A stretch of DNA of 64,000 nt, from assembly GCA_013397115.1 (NCBI GenBank), contig VWZW01001373.1, positions 7,348-71,347 on the forward strand, written 5' to 3'. The position numbers and the translations under genes are program-made. The notes beneath the pieces are model-generated. The model did no database searches, was not told where the DNA came from, and saw nothing but the letters and a program-made list of their open reading frames with translations. The DNA comes from Edolisoma coerulescens (Eukaryota; Chordata; Aves; Passeriformes; Campephagidae). Shown here piece by piece: positions 1 through 10,652 of this stretch (the stretch's first letter is position 1; every line of letters begins with the position of its first letter).

Positions 1-1412
1 CCCGTGTGAGGCGGGGATGAGGAGCAGGAGGGCGCTTCCAGTTGGGAGGGACAGCTAGTCGTGAGTCTCACAGCAAGGTGAGCTATTTGGCAAAGCTCTG
101 AATTTTGCTTCAGGAACGTAAGTTCTCTTGTAAAGCAGTTTACTGCTCCCTGAGTGAAAGGTATATCGCTGTTCCCAGAAGTGCAAAGCTGTTTGCTGCG
201 CCTGTCCCTCAGTAAAGGCAGTGCTCGGTTGTTGCCGCTCTGAGGTGATGACTGCCTCTAGGTCGCTTTGTTAGAGACAAGGCTGATCAAATAATTTAAC
301 GGGCAGCAGCTGGGTGTGAGCAGAAACCTGAGGTAAGCCTTGTGACCGGGGCAAGCAAATAGGGCATTTGGGGGGTTGTTTAAAAACGTCTGAGATGAGG
401 CCAGCATGAATTAAACCTAAAGATGCTCGTCTCTGCCCAGCACTCAGATGGGGTTTGAGGTGTCTCCGCCTTGCTGCTGGAAGCGTCAAGTCTTTTTATT
501 CAGAGTATTCGCGACACGCAGCAGGAACTGATTGAAGTGGGGAAGCCAGAGCTGTGGTTGTTGCTAGGGGATAACTCCCAGTACAGTACGGGGAGTGAGC
601 ACCGCAGCGGCACGACGTGAGGCAGTGCAGGAAAAGTGAAATGTGGGGTTGCACAGAGGGGTGAGCCCGAGCCCCGCCGACTGCGGAAGGCCGGCTGGCA
701 CATCGCTGTGTGCTGAGCAAATCGTTATCGGAGCAGCGTCTAAGCTGGTAGAATTAAAAGAAAGGTTTGTTGTTTTTTTTTTTTTTTTCTGGGTGCAGCT
801 TTGTTTTCCTACTTCTAGAGGGTTTTGCGAACGAGTGCTATGCAGCCTTCTACATGTGACCGTGTGACTACGGTGTTGGTAGAATAAAAAAAAAGTGTTA
901 TTTTCTAGTTTTCTCAGCCTGACGAGAGTAGAATTGACAATTTTATTGAAATCAGCTGGAAAAGGGCACCAAGAAAAGTATCTTTAAACAGCAGCTTCTT
1001 TTATTTGCAGCAGCTGGTGACTCCGGCCATCTCTTGCTGCATTCCCAGTGCCCAGCGTGGTAGCCCGCACAGCCTGGGGAGGCAAACCCTCCCTCCTCGC
1101 CTGTCTGGCTGAGGTGTTGCTGTGCTTAGCAGTTTCTATCAGGGCATCGCGGCAGGTGTGTGCAGTCCCGGCCGAGAGGCTGACAGGGAGAACTGTACCT
1201 TTAACTAAAAAGGGATGTGCATTGCTCCACTGCAATCCTTCCTAGTAGCTTCAGAGTAGCAAAGCTCAGTGCAGAGCCTGGAGCTCGGTGCATGAGGGCA
1301 GAGTTCTGCACTGCCCAACCAGTCCTATCAACTTTGTTAAGGACTTGCTTTTTAATTTTTTTGTTATTCCTGAACTTTGTAAGAGAGAAGAGGCTTTCTA
1401 CCTGTCTGAACC
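1..1412 (+). promoter_or_regulatory. KCNIP1: KCNIP1 5' flank / candidate leader region
   Basis: This stretch precedes the KCNIP1 alternative coding exon. Its first 720 bases are richer in G+C and CpG than the intron beyond, for example around 600-715, as expected near a vertebrate promoter. Two donor-like sites could end a non-coding leader exon: GCAAG|GTGAGC with the cut after 77, and CTGAG|GTAAGC with the cut after 332. A weak acceptor-like TTTGTAAG ends at 1383, 29 bases before the ATG. A T16 run lies at 773-788. No coding exon of the expected upstream neighbour LCP2 was recognised. The transcription start cannot be placed from sequence. Confidence 0.35.
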
Positions 1413-1500
1413 ATGAGTGACTGTTCAAAGAGATGCAAGCATGGGATTGTCAAATTTGCCCAGACTATTTTTAAACTCATCTCAGGTACTCTCAGCAAAG
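1413..1500 (+). CDS. KCNIP1: KCNIP1 (KChIP1) alternative first coding exon
   Basis: This exon encodes an alternative N-terminus of Kv channel-interacting protein 1, a calcium-binding EF-hand subunit that joins Kv4 channels and modulates their trafficking and inactivation. It reads ATG plus 28 further codons, from MSDCSKRCK to KLISGTLSK, then one base before GTAAGG. That phase-1 end (AAA G|) fits the next KChIP1 exon, which I recall as starting with a split Asp codon. The peptide closely resembles, from memory, a mammalian isoform beginning MSGCSKRCK. It has cysteines at 4 and 8, several Lys/Arg, and a hydrophobic middle (IVKFAQTIFKLI). It lacks the Gly-2 needed for the myristoylation of the canonical MGAVMG form. 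The ATG follows CTGAACC. The EF-hand exons are not in this window, so the gene is partial here. Confidence rests on the near-identity of the peptide and the matching splice phase. Confidence 0.85.
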
Positions 1501-4500
1501 GTAAGGAAAAACATTTTAGTTCATACTGTTCTTCTGTTCTGTTACATTTGTGGGGGGAGTTTTTTAGGCTTGAAGGAGGTTTCTGATAGGGTTTTTTATT
1601 TGTCTCTTCAGAGGTGTTCTGGTTTAATTCTGGGAATTGGCTGCTCTGAAAGAAGTTGCTGTGTGCAGTGAAGATTGGAGTTGTGCTGGAAAGCCTTATG
1701 TAGTTGTTTCTACCTTGTGTAGTTTGTAACCTGTATTTGTCAATCTGCCCTGTCCAGCAGCCGTAGTGAGATATTTCAATGTGTTCAGAGATGTGTCGGT
1801 GAAAACAATTTATGTGCAGCCTAAAAAATTTAAAGACTTCCTGACTGTCAGTAAAGGGTATTTCTCTGTGTCATTTTATGCTTTACTCTCTCTGTTAATT
1901 TGAAGCATGTGTGTACCTTGCTTCAAAATCTAGGTCATTGCTTACTGCATACATTTGAAAAACCTTTTGCTTATCTAAGTTTTGCTTGTCACTTACGCCC
2001 TTCGTGCTTTCCCGTGTGCAAGTGAAAGAGTACCAAACTTATTTATGCTGTCCTCTTTAGTAAAATCAAACAACAAATGAAATAAACTCTCTCTTCTTCT
2101 TTATAGTCTAGTAGTTCCTCTGTCGGTGCACTCAGGTAAGTTACGTTATTTTTGTTGGCCGTTCCTTTCATCATACTTCTCAGCATACCTCTGGCAGCTA
2201 TGTATGTGAGTATTGGTGATCTCTGTGGAAAGTCCTGACAACAGTAAATAATACTATACTTGAATGCTGCTCACCTGTTGAAATGTGGTCAGTTCTTAGG
2301 TGAGGGTCAGACTTCTCCAAGTTCTGTGTGTTTAGTTGGAGGAGGGGTGGCTTTGGGAATTGATAATAGAGTTCAAGCTAAATTATTAGCAGAGATATTT
2401 GTATAAGGCTGAAGAGTCTCTGTTATGATGTAATGTTTTAAAAATACAAAGTCAAGCTCTTTTTAATGTGGTCATAGACAAGGAGCAGAACCAGAAACAC
2501 TTATTTTTCATATAAGTTTAGAATTCTTGGAGGTGTGTGGCTGTGTTGGCTCTCTGGAGTGCATGCATATGCTTTAGTATGAATTTTAATGTTTAAGTTG
2601 TTTCTTAGGATAAACTAAAGCAGGCTTAGGTAACTTTTAAAATAGCAAATGTAAAAGTGCCAAGAACTGTTAAGAGCAGCTTACTTTTGCAGAAACTGGG
2701 AAAATTTATTCAGTCTCTCTCTCTAGAAAAGAAATGCAGCTCTTAGACAGCTTTCTCATATTAATCTTACTGGCTTGCAAAAGAAATCTACACCAGAAAA
2801 ATGTCTCTTTCACATTAAGAATACTGGACAGGTTGGTTGCTTTTAAAATCAAGGTTGGTTTAAAATTACATCTGTGTCTACTTAATTCTTCTTCCACTTT
2901 CCTCCGTATCCTGCCAAACACCAGCAGAGGAAGGAATAAAAAATTGTAGAAGTCTGTCATAAAAAAGAGCTGACAGATATTGGCTGTAATTCATTATTAA
3001 TGCCAAGATGTCTCTCTTACTATTAAAACAAGTGAGAAAAATAAATTACTTGTCTTGCACGCAAGAAGAAGTAGTGGTGCTGTCTGCAAGATCTTGTCTT
3101 CTACAGCATATCAGTATGGTGAATTTGATGTACTTTATTTGTGCTTTTTTTCATGAGATAATGGTATACAGGGTCTATGTTATTATAGTCACAAGTGATT
3201 GATGGTAAATTTGGTGCTATTTGTTTGAGCTCCACTGAAGGCAAGAGGAAACTTTTGTTCTGGTTGTATTTCCTCGCATGTTCATCTAGAGCAGTTCATC
3301 TAACGGGGTGCTTTCAAGCAGCCCTTGCATTTCTTGACATAGTAAATACAATAATAAAATGAGACTGCCAGAGTTGCCTTTGCTTTGGCAATGGGATAGA
3401 TGAAAATTTGAGTCTGACAACAGAATAGCACTGTATGAAGAGCTAGAAATTAAAGTATAAAATGTCTAAGACCTGTTTCCCCTGCCTCTTTCTGATATGT
3501 GCCAGCATTGCACTATCGTAGTCATTGCAGCCAATGCAATGGTGTTGTATAGTTTTACCCACCTCTTTCCCCTGCCAGTGTCTCACTTCAAGCTGTTTGG
3601 ATGAGATAAGAGTGTCTTCCTAGGTTTCAAAGAATTTAGAACTCTAATAAACTTCCTTTTTTTCTCATTCAGCTTGTGTTTCGAACTGAGAGAACCCGAT
3701 CCAGGAAGGAATAAACCACATGAATTAGTTTGTTGCGCAGACATCAAAGACCTGCTATAATTAGAATAAATGTTTCCATATCGTTACCTGTGAAAATCAC
3801 AGCTAGAAAGAAAGTGATTAGGAAAAATATTGCTCAGGATTGTTGAATTTTAAAAAAGTGTTGATGTTTGTATGTTCACCCCAGACATTATTGTTTAGTA
3901 TTTCTTTTAGTAAAACTTTTGCATGTAAAGCCAAGAAATAGAAACTGTTGTATATCACTATTATTGTTTTTTGACTTACACCATATACATGCTTTTGCAT
4001 ATTCAAGTGTTATCACCTGTGTTTTTCATCCCACTCCTGCCTCATTTCTTTCATACTATTTAATGTGAGATTTTTTTTTTTACTAAATAGGTAAATATCT
4101 ATTACAAGGAAAATCCTTTACTGGGCACAAATGACACTCTCTTCTTATGCTTGTGCTATTCTGTGGGTTATTGTGGTTGGAGATACTCCACAGTTCAGTT
4201 GACATGTAATCCTTAGCTGCGCTCTATGGCTTCTGCTTGTTTTAATATTAGCATTGGTTATTTACAGTAGTAAAATGAAACTGATTACAGCTATGAAGTC
4301 CTTCCTTTTGCAGCAAGGTGTGAGGAGACTGCAGCTTCTCCCTGCAGTGGGCAGTAAGGGAAGAGGCACACCTGATACCACTGTGCATCCTCCAGCCTGG
4401 TTGGTATGTCCAGATTTACATCTGCAGCAAGTCTGCAGCTGTAAGCCAAGAATTTCAGAGCTGATACTTCTGCAAGCTGGACTAGCAAATTTTGCCAGCT

Positions 4501-5424
4501 TCCTTCTTAGTACGTTCTTACTTGGAAAGTCTTAGTACCAGAGCAGACGTCTTTGCGTCTGTGTGAGAGAAGGCCTCTTCCACCAAGAGCTTTGCATAGT
4601 GAGATGTATACATTGAAGAAAGCATGCCTGGAGAGGCATGCCCTGTTTTGCTACCAGTAAGTGCATTAGCTTCAACAAGCATCCAACCTGTTAGATTACT
4701 TTTTAAGCTGTTACCACACTCCTGCCTCAGCTTTTTATGAACTAACAAAACAGGATCTCTTCCCCTTCTCATCCCATTTGGTCGCCCAAACTATCTGTAC
4801 CTGTGCCAGCTGAACTTTCACTTTCCTCCTTGTGGACATAGTTCTCCTATATCAACTTTTGGGGGTTACTGTTTTGGGGTTTTTTTTTGTAGTTTTAGCA
4901 GCCGCTTCCTTTAATTTGCTGATCATACTGAAAAGCAAACTCTGGCACTGTTCTGTTAGTAATGTTGGAGAATGCACGTACTGGGTTAATATTTCAGCCT
5001 TTCTTACAGTAATCAGTACAGGATTGTACAACATTACTGAGAATAATTAAACTGTAATGTAAATAATTTAAATTTGTATCTAAGCCCTGAAACTTCCCTG
5101 TGAATGATAGCTCCTAGGGGTTCATCAGCTGTATGGTGAAAAAGCTTGTACCAGTTGTGTCCCAGATGCCAGTCAAATACAGTATGCAGGAAGTATCTCG
5201 TGTTCCACCTGTGTCCAGTTGCAATTTGAAATTTGGCTGAGGGAAACACTTATTTTCAGAGAACAGAGAATGTCTCTCTACGTGCATCTGAGCATTCCTA
5301 GAAGTCTTGGCTCTGGAAACAAATGTATCTCTTTTGTGAAATATCTTGGTGTTAGGCATGTAAACTTCTGTGGTTACTTTGGCTTGCTGTAATTATTAAG
5401 ATATCAAAGATGTATTTTACTTGT
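1501..5424 (+). other. KCNIP1 intron, left part
   Basis: The block starts with the GTAAGG donor of the KCNIP1 exon. It is AT-rich with many short poly-T runs. Open frames on both strands are under 100 codons and show no recognisable domain. I see no exon, RNA gene or well-defined repeat before the LTR that begins near 5425. Confidence 0.6.
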
Positions 5425-5880
5425 TGTGGTTTAAGAATGGTATTCCTCAATTTGGTGTTCCTATTGAAACACTCCAAACCACGTGTTGCTTGCTCGCTCC
5501 CCTCTCTTGTTCCCCACTTTGATGGTCTGGAGAGGAGAACTGGAGGCATAAAAGGCAAAGATCATGGGTTGAGATAAGAACAATTTACTGCAAACAGCAA
5601 TGAAAAGACAACGAACAGTAACAGCAACAATACTAATAAAAGAGTGTACAGGAAAAGATTTGCACCCGAGTTCTCACCCCCGACAATACCTGACCAATCC
5701 CCCTGCCGTGCTACCTGAGCTCGCAGGCAGCCCTTTCCCAGAAAATGAGGTGAGGTGCTACAGAATAACCTCTGAGTCCTGGCCATGCCCCCTCCTGGCT
5801 ACTGTAGAAATTAACTCTGCCCTGGCCAGAACCAAGACATTATTTCATAATAACATTCTTTAGATCATAACTACCTTTTT
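5425..5880 (+). mobile_element. Solo LTR of an avian endogenous retrovirus (probable)
   Basis: This block resembles a widespread avian LTR. It begins TGTGGTTTAAGAATGG, continues through a purine-rich stretch (GAGATAAGAACAATTTACTG near 5571-5590) and an AACAGTAACAGCAACAATA region, and has AATAAA at 5635-5640. Near 5800-5839 it has the phrase AAATTAACTCTGCCCTGGCCAGAACCAAGACA, split here as AAATTAACTCTGCCC and TGGCCAGAACCAAGACA. The element could end at the CA at 5839 or extend to about 5880. No internal gag, pol or env sequence lies beside it, so it looks like a solo LTR. No clear target-site duplication was seen. The family assignment is from remembered consensus and was not searched. Confidence 0.5.
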
Positions 5881-6654
5881 GTATCAGTTTTATAATCTAT
5901 GGAAATGGCAGCCAGGTACCCTTCCTTGAGTGGCACAATTGTCTCAAATAAGGCAAGGCTAAGATTCGAGTTAAATAGAAAAACATACTTTTAGTATAAG
6001 CTTCTTTACCATACCCTATATTTTATGCATGTATTTCTTTATATACAATTTGTGTCAGATTATTAGAGTGCAAATTTTGTAAAGTATGTGTATTTTTGTT
6101 TTGAGGGGCTTTCTACCTTTTCTTTCCCAAAAGCAGAGAGATCCATGATTAAAAGAAAAGGAAATCTTTTTGCACCATAACAAAGCTCCTTTTCTCAACA
6201 GACAAGAAGAGTATTCTATGAGTACATACTATATTGGTGTATAAGGGTATGAAAGGTGTGTCTGCCAGTGATTATGTATATGGATCTGGCACCAAGTGAT
6301 CTCAACCAGACAGAAAATTAGCACCCCATCTCAAATGTGGAAGGAGAGTTTAGTAGTAAATGTGAATTGTAGGTTTGTAAAGCAGCTGTACCTCCTAAAG
6401 CCCAAGGAAACAATAGTTTCCTTAGATAGTAACTAAGTCTGTGTGCTTATGAGGTATTTTCAGTCACTCCTGGGAATCAGTTTTATATTTTGTCCTTGTG
6501 TAATGGATTGCCATCTGTAGCGGTTGCTATTCAATTTTTTGGAATGCCTGCCCTTGAATTGTATATGGTATATTGAGTCACAATATGCCAATAAGACAGG
6601 CAGAACAAATGCAACTTAACATCTCACAACAATCGCAACAATCTATGCTAGATG

Positions 6655-6660
6655 TTTATT
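6655..6660 (-). terminator. KCNMB1: Candidate KCNMB1 polyadenylation signal AATAAA
   Basis: On the minus strand an AATAAA hexamer begins only two bases after the KCNMB1 stop codon. No other AATAAA was seen on that strand over the next 800 bases or so. A signal this close would give a very short 3' UTR, so the real site may be a variant hexamer or lie further away. Confidence 0.3.
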
Positions 6661-6662
6661 TT

Positions 6663-6932
6663 TTACTGCCAAGCAGAAAGAACAGAAACATACTGACTTA
6701 TTTTTACCAGAACAATAATCAGACATCCACCAGTAAACATGAGCGTAGGCCAGAGGAAAGCAAAGAGGAGGCCTTTTGAGGGATAAAGTCTGCTTAAAAT
6801 GGCATTGGTCTGTGTTCCTCCTGGGTCATAGTAACAAGGGAAAGTCTGGTATTTTTTGAAATTGCTTGCAATTGTTTCTATTCGTGCTTTAACTTCTTTA
6901 GAGTTCTCCAACTTGTCTGGGACGTATGAGCA
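6663..6932 (-). CDS. KCNMB1: KCNMB1 coding exon 3 (last)
   Basis: This exon encodes residues 112-200, starting CSYVPDKLEN after the acceptor TATTTCAG and ending VSVLSAWQ then TAA. It holds the second half of the extracellular loop with C112 and C144, and the second membrane segment (about GLLFAFLWPT to LIIVLVK). The phase-0 junction after Lys-111 matches, from memory, the human exon boundary before CSYIP. Human beta-1 has a second N-glycosylation sequon in this part of the loop. Here the matching stretch GGTQTNAIL has none. Confidence 0.94.
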   Translation of the reverse strand, partial: CSYVPDKLENSKEVKARIETIASNFKKYQTFPCYYDPGGTQTNAILSRLYPSKGLLFAFLWPTLMFTGGCLIIVLVKISQYVSVLSAWQ

Positions 6933-9900
6933 CTGAAATAAGAAATCAAGGTGATTCATTATAACAAATACTCTAATACAAAGTTTGTAGTTAAGTCAGA
7001 TTAAGTGAAACAATCACACTACTACTGACAAAATCTTCTGTGGTTTGGCATCCCTGGAGATTGTCTTTGTTTCATTGTGTCCATTTGCCATGCCATGCTT
7101 CCCTCATGCCATGCCATGTTTCCATCAGTATGTCTATGCCCCCCAGTCTGCAGATTTACAGATTGGAGTTACGTTGTTGGAAACCAAGAACATGCTCAAA
7201 AAACCCCTGCAGTGTTTGAGACTGTCACTTCTTTATTACACTGCCAAGCTTCAGTCCCTAACAGAGCTTCTAGGCACTGCCGCAGCAGGAAAGTGTTAGT
7301 AGTGCAGATATTCACACTGGCTTGTCGGTGTGCAGGAGGATGAAGTTGTTTCACTGCACGCCTCTGATTGTAACTAGTAGAAAAATACAGCAAGCACGGC
7401 TGTTGGAGGCTTGTCCTTGTAAAACAGAACTATCTTGACCTGTAGTAATAATGCAGAGTTATTTAGTCTTCAGGGGAAATAGTCTTTGATGCAGTAATTT
7501 ATTTTTTTGTTTTCCATAACCTTTTTTTTCTGCAGTATTATTTTGTGTACATAATAATGCTTGAATGTACTAAACAGGAACCTGGCCAAGGCAAAAGCAG
7601 GGATGGTTCCTGACCTGAAAATTTTACTTGCATTAATGCAAGTAGGTGGGACATCAACAAATTGCCTCCCCCTGTGGTGAACAAGACTCTTGTTTCCATC
7701 TACGGTGGGTAATTTCTGCTTTGATCCTTCATTGCATGTGGCTTTCCCCGAGACAGTCACTATAAAGACAGGCATTAGCTGGAAAAATTCTCTTCAACTG
7801 AAGTGCTATTAGGTTTGTACTGTGTGAAGCTCTAATCTATATAAATTCTTTGCACTTGTACTCTGAGCATGTTTGTTCTGGATTCTGAAAGCATTTCAAT
7901 CTTGGGCATCCAAGATCTGAATTTTCATGGAAGAGAGTTGTTGAGGTGCAGTAACGCCTCTGAAATACTAGTGGATTTGGAACTAGATTGAACCTGACCT
8001 TCCTTGGGATGGCGTACCTGAAGGAGCACTTTTTGTTCTGGGGGAGCAAGCCTGAAAATACTGAGCACTCTGTTGATTGCCAAGCAGAAACACTGGTGGG
8101 AATAAAAGGACAAGACCTTTTGTTTTCCCCTTCCCTAATCTTTCACAGACCTCTAATGCCAATGAATATTGTGCACCCACATTTCTGTTCCACCTACAGG
8201 CGCACTCATCCTCTGGGGAAGAGATCCATAAAATTTCTAACCAAAGGACCTCTGCCACAATACTCAGCATCTCTGCCTTATGCAGGTGCTTGCAACAGTG
8301 CCACTGGCCTCTCCATGAGTCCAGGAAACTGTTGCAGACCAAAACAAAGACGAATGGGTTTTCTGTGTGATAATTGTCCAAAATCACTGATTAGTTTCTT
8401 CTGTCTAAAATGTGCATCATGTTGCCATTTTCTCCTTCTTTATTCCCTGTTTCATAATATACACCTAAAATGCAAGTAAAATTGGGATTTGTGCTCTTAC
8501 TTTGGATGGTTTTAACCTTGGTGTCTCTTATGTGCTAATTCAACAAGGAACTGAGCAAGCCACAGCTTATAAACCATTTGTTACAATGGGTCTTCAACTG
8601 GGACACTTACATATTTGAAAATGTTCATAAGTGTTGTATATTCATGTTGGTGTAATTCCTTAAAAAGTATTAACTTAATATTTAATATAATGTTTAAAAT
8701 AAAATCCAAAACTGTGTAATTTCTGGAATGTTTTTAAATTACCTTGGTCTAAGCCCAGACGTTAACATGTAAAAGATGAGTAACTCCTACTGTTACTGTG
8801 TTGCTTGGTTTAAAAACCATAAGCCCTTCTCCTCAGAAGCGTTAGACAGTAATAGAGAATGAGTATGCAATCTGTGTTGCAAGTACCTTAGGATTTTTTT
8901 CCAGTGTATCTTCAGTCTGGTAGAGCATAACCTCCTGTCCTGAGGCTGTCAGATTAACCCACACCTGTAGACATGGATAAGGAAAGATTTCCTCATCGTC
9001 TGAGCCTTCGCTGTTTGGGCAGAAAATTTTGTCCTTGATGTTGGCTTTGAGTACCTTGCACACAGTTTCTGTTGTCCAAACACTACAAAAACAAAACAAA
9101 AGGTATTTCTTTGAAGCTCATCAGAAGCATCTGTTGTGAGATGCATGTGAAAATACATCTGTGTGTGGTGGCTTGGCTGGAGTCCGTAGCTGCTCCATCC
9201 TGCTGTGATGAACTGTGCCCACCTTGAATCTGTGGCCGCACCCGGACAAGGGCTGCCATAGCGAGTAAGTTCAAGAAAACATTTTTTGTTGTTGTTGCTG
9301 TTGTTTTTTATGCATTCTGTGGTTTTCAGTTAGATTCTGACCTCCCCATCTGTAACCAGCTTCAAGAGAGAAAAATTGCTATAGATTTTAAGGTTTTGTA
9401 GTAAATACTTGGAATGCAGTACACTTCATGTCTCAGAAATACTTTTACTGATTTCATTCAATAAGCCTCAGAACTCAGATCAGTACCCGTGTTTTTCCCT
9501 GCTTCTCTTTTTCTTTATTGCATGGGCCTCTTGCATAAATAAGTAGCAGGGTTTTACTGGAAAAAGTTAGTTTTAGCTATTGCTTATCTGTTTTTCTCAA
9601 GAGTTACTTTTCTATTATTGGTAATGCAGTGAACTTTTGCTCACAGTATTACACTTTGGTGGCAAAAAAAGTCAAGGAACAGTCTCACTCCAGTTCTTAT
9701 GAAACTAATCTTGTTACATGTATCTGTCTTTTATAATGTAATCTGGAGGCAGGAAAATAAATTAAATGTATGTGAATTACTCTATTTTAAAGAGAATGGT
9801 TTTCAAATAGTTTTGAGATTAAAGGTCCTCTAGCAAGAAGGATGAGGTGGATGTCCTTGCTTTCTCTGTCATAATCTTGAAATATGAAGAAGTGAGCTGC

Positions 9901-10652
9901 ACTCTTTGTCTTGTTACTTTGATATTTTGCAAATTGATTTTGTGTGTGTAGGCAGAACTTGCAAAATTAAATAAAAGTCTGGATATTAGTAACTCCTTCA
10001 GCATTCATTATGTTCTGCAATATTTGCTGTGGCACATTGGGTTGTTGAAAGTGCTAGTTTCTTATGATGGTTAATTTAGAAGTAAGATATGGATTCTTGA
10101 GTGAACAATTTTACCGTGACTTCTGTTGCTCAAGTTTTATTAAACACAACACTCTCCTGTACTTGAAAAAACTTTTTTTGACTGTTCTTATTTATGCAAG
10201 GCTTGGCTTTTCATTGTCAAACTTTGATAAGCATGGTTGGCTTTTTGATTTTACAGTAAATGTTTTGATTTAGTCTGTTTTTTTTAACTCTGAGGAGAAA
10301 AATTTCCTCTTTTTTATGCTCACTTGTGAGTGCCTGATGAATTCTTGGCACAATTTTTTTTTCCCTCTTCTGTCTTAAATCCTTATGAGCTCTTTGAGAG
10401 CACTTTGTTTATTGTACAATGTACTTATGCATATTTTATCACTGTTTTACTTACTGTGTATGATGCTAACAGGAAAAAGAATAGCTTTGTTTCATAAACA
10501 AATGGCTCTTATTACCTCTTAGTGTAAAATGGCACAATGGTGATCCCAATAAAAAAGTACATCATCATGGAGCACGCAACCATTCCCAGCCCCAGGCAGA
10601 GGGCTCTTGTCTCGCCTCTCTTTTGTGCAGTCACCAACTTCTTTCCCAGCAT
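6663..10652 (-). CDS. KCNMB1: KCNMB1, BK channel beta-1 subunit (complete gene, 3 coding exons)
   Basis: The coding sequence is complement(join(6663..6932, 8887..9082, 10516..10652)), giving 200 residues with ATG and TAA. The family's beta-1 subunit binds the calcium- and voltage-activated BK channel (KCNMA1) in the plasma membrane, mainly in smooth muscle, and raises its apparent calcium sensitivity. The topology is as expected: short cytoplasmic N-terminus with KRGETRALCLG, first membrane segment about 17-39, extracellular loop about 40-164, second membrane segment about 165-188, and short C-terminus. Family loop cysteines match C54, C83, C112 and C144, and a glycosylation sequon NLT sits at 89-91. 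Both introns are GT-AG (1433 and 1954 nt) and codon phases join exactly. Mammalian beta-1 is about 191 residues. Beta-4 and beta-2 are less likely because the PYPCLQVWVN and YQTEDT patterns follow beta-1. The gene is antisense within the KCNIP1 intron. Confidence 0.95.
6933..8886 (-). other. KCNMB1: KCNMB1 intron 2
   Basis: The intron runs from GTACTT (8886 downward) to TTTCAG (ending at 6933). It contains a short duplicated GCCATGCCATG motif at 7087-7123. Overlapping open frames near 7983-8479 on both strands show no recognisable domain and are treated as chance. Confidence 0.85.
8887..9082 (-). CDS. KCNMB1: KCNMB1 coding exon 2
   Basis: The exon supplies the last base of Ser-46 and then residues 47-111, from VWTTETVCKV to EKNPK. 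It lies between acceptor TTTTGTAG and donor AAG|GTACTT. It encodes the first half of the extracellular loop, with C54, an additional C67, the acidic run SDDEE at 73-77, C83 in PYPC, and the NLT sequon at 89-91. The C67 and acidic stretch lie where human beta-1, as I remember it, has a lysine-rich segment without cysteine. Confidence 0.94.
9083..10515 (-). other. KCNMB1: KCNMB1 intron 1
   Basis: The intron runs from GTAATA (10515 downward) to TTTTGTAG (ending at 9083) and is AT-rich. It holds a short GTT-type repeat near 9287-9306. No other exon was recognised. Confidence 0.85.
10516..10652 (-). CDS. KCNMB1: KCNMB1 coding exon 1
   Basis: The exon encodes Met-1 to Lys-45 plus two bases (AG) of Ser-46. 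It starts MLGKKLVTAQKRGETRALCLG, split here as MLGKKLVTAQ and KRGETRALCLG, and continues into the first membrane segment (VACSMMMYFFIGITIVPF). It ends at AAGAG|GTAATA. A TTTCGCAG acceptor-like site ends at 10662, nine bases before the ATG. That agrees with the remembered mammalian layout of a separate non-coding 5' exon, but the upstream exon was not identified. Confidence 0.93.

Noticed and set aside
1048..1245. 65-codon open frame upstream of the KCNIP1 exon
   Set aside because: It has no similarity to KCNIP1 or LCP2 coding sequence and overlaps a minus-strand frame of similar length.
7983..8479. Open frames of 134 and 163 codons on opposite strands
   Set aside because: They overlap each other inside KCNMB1 intron 2 and contain no recognisable domain or splice logic.
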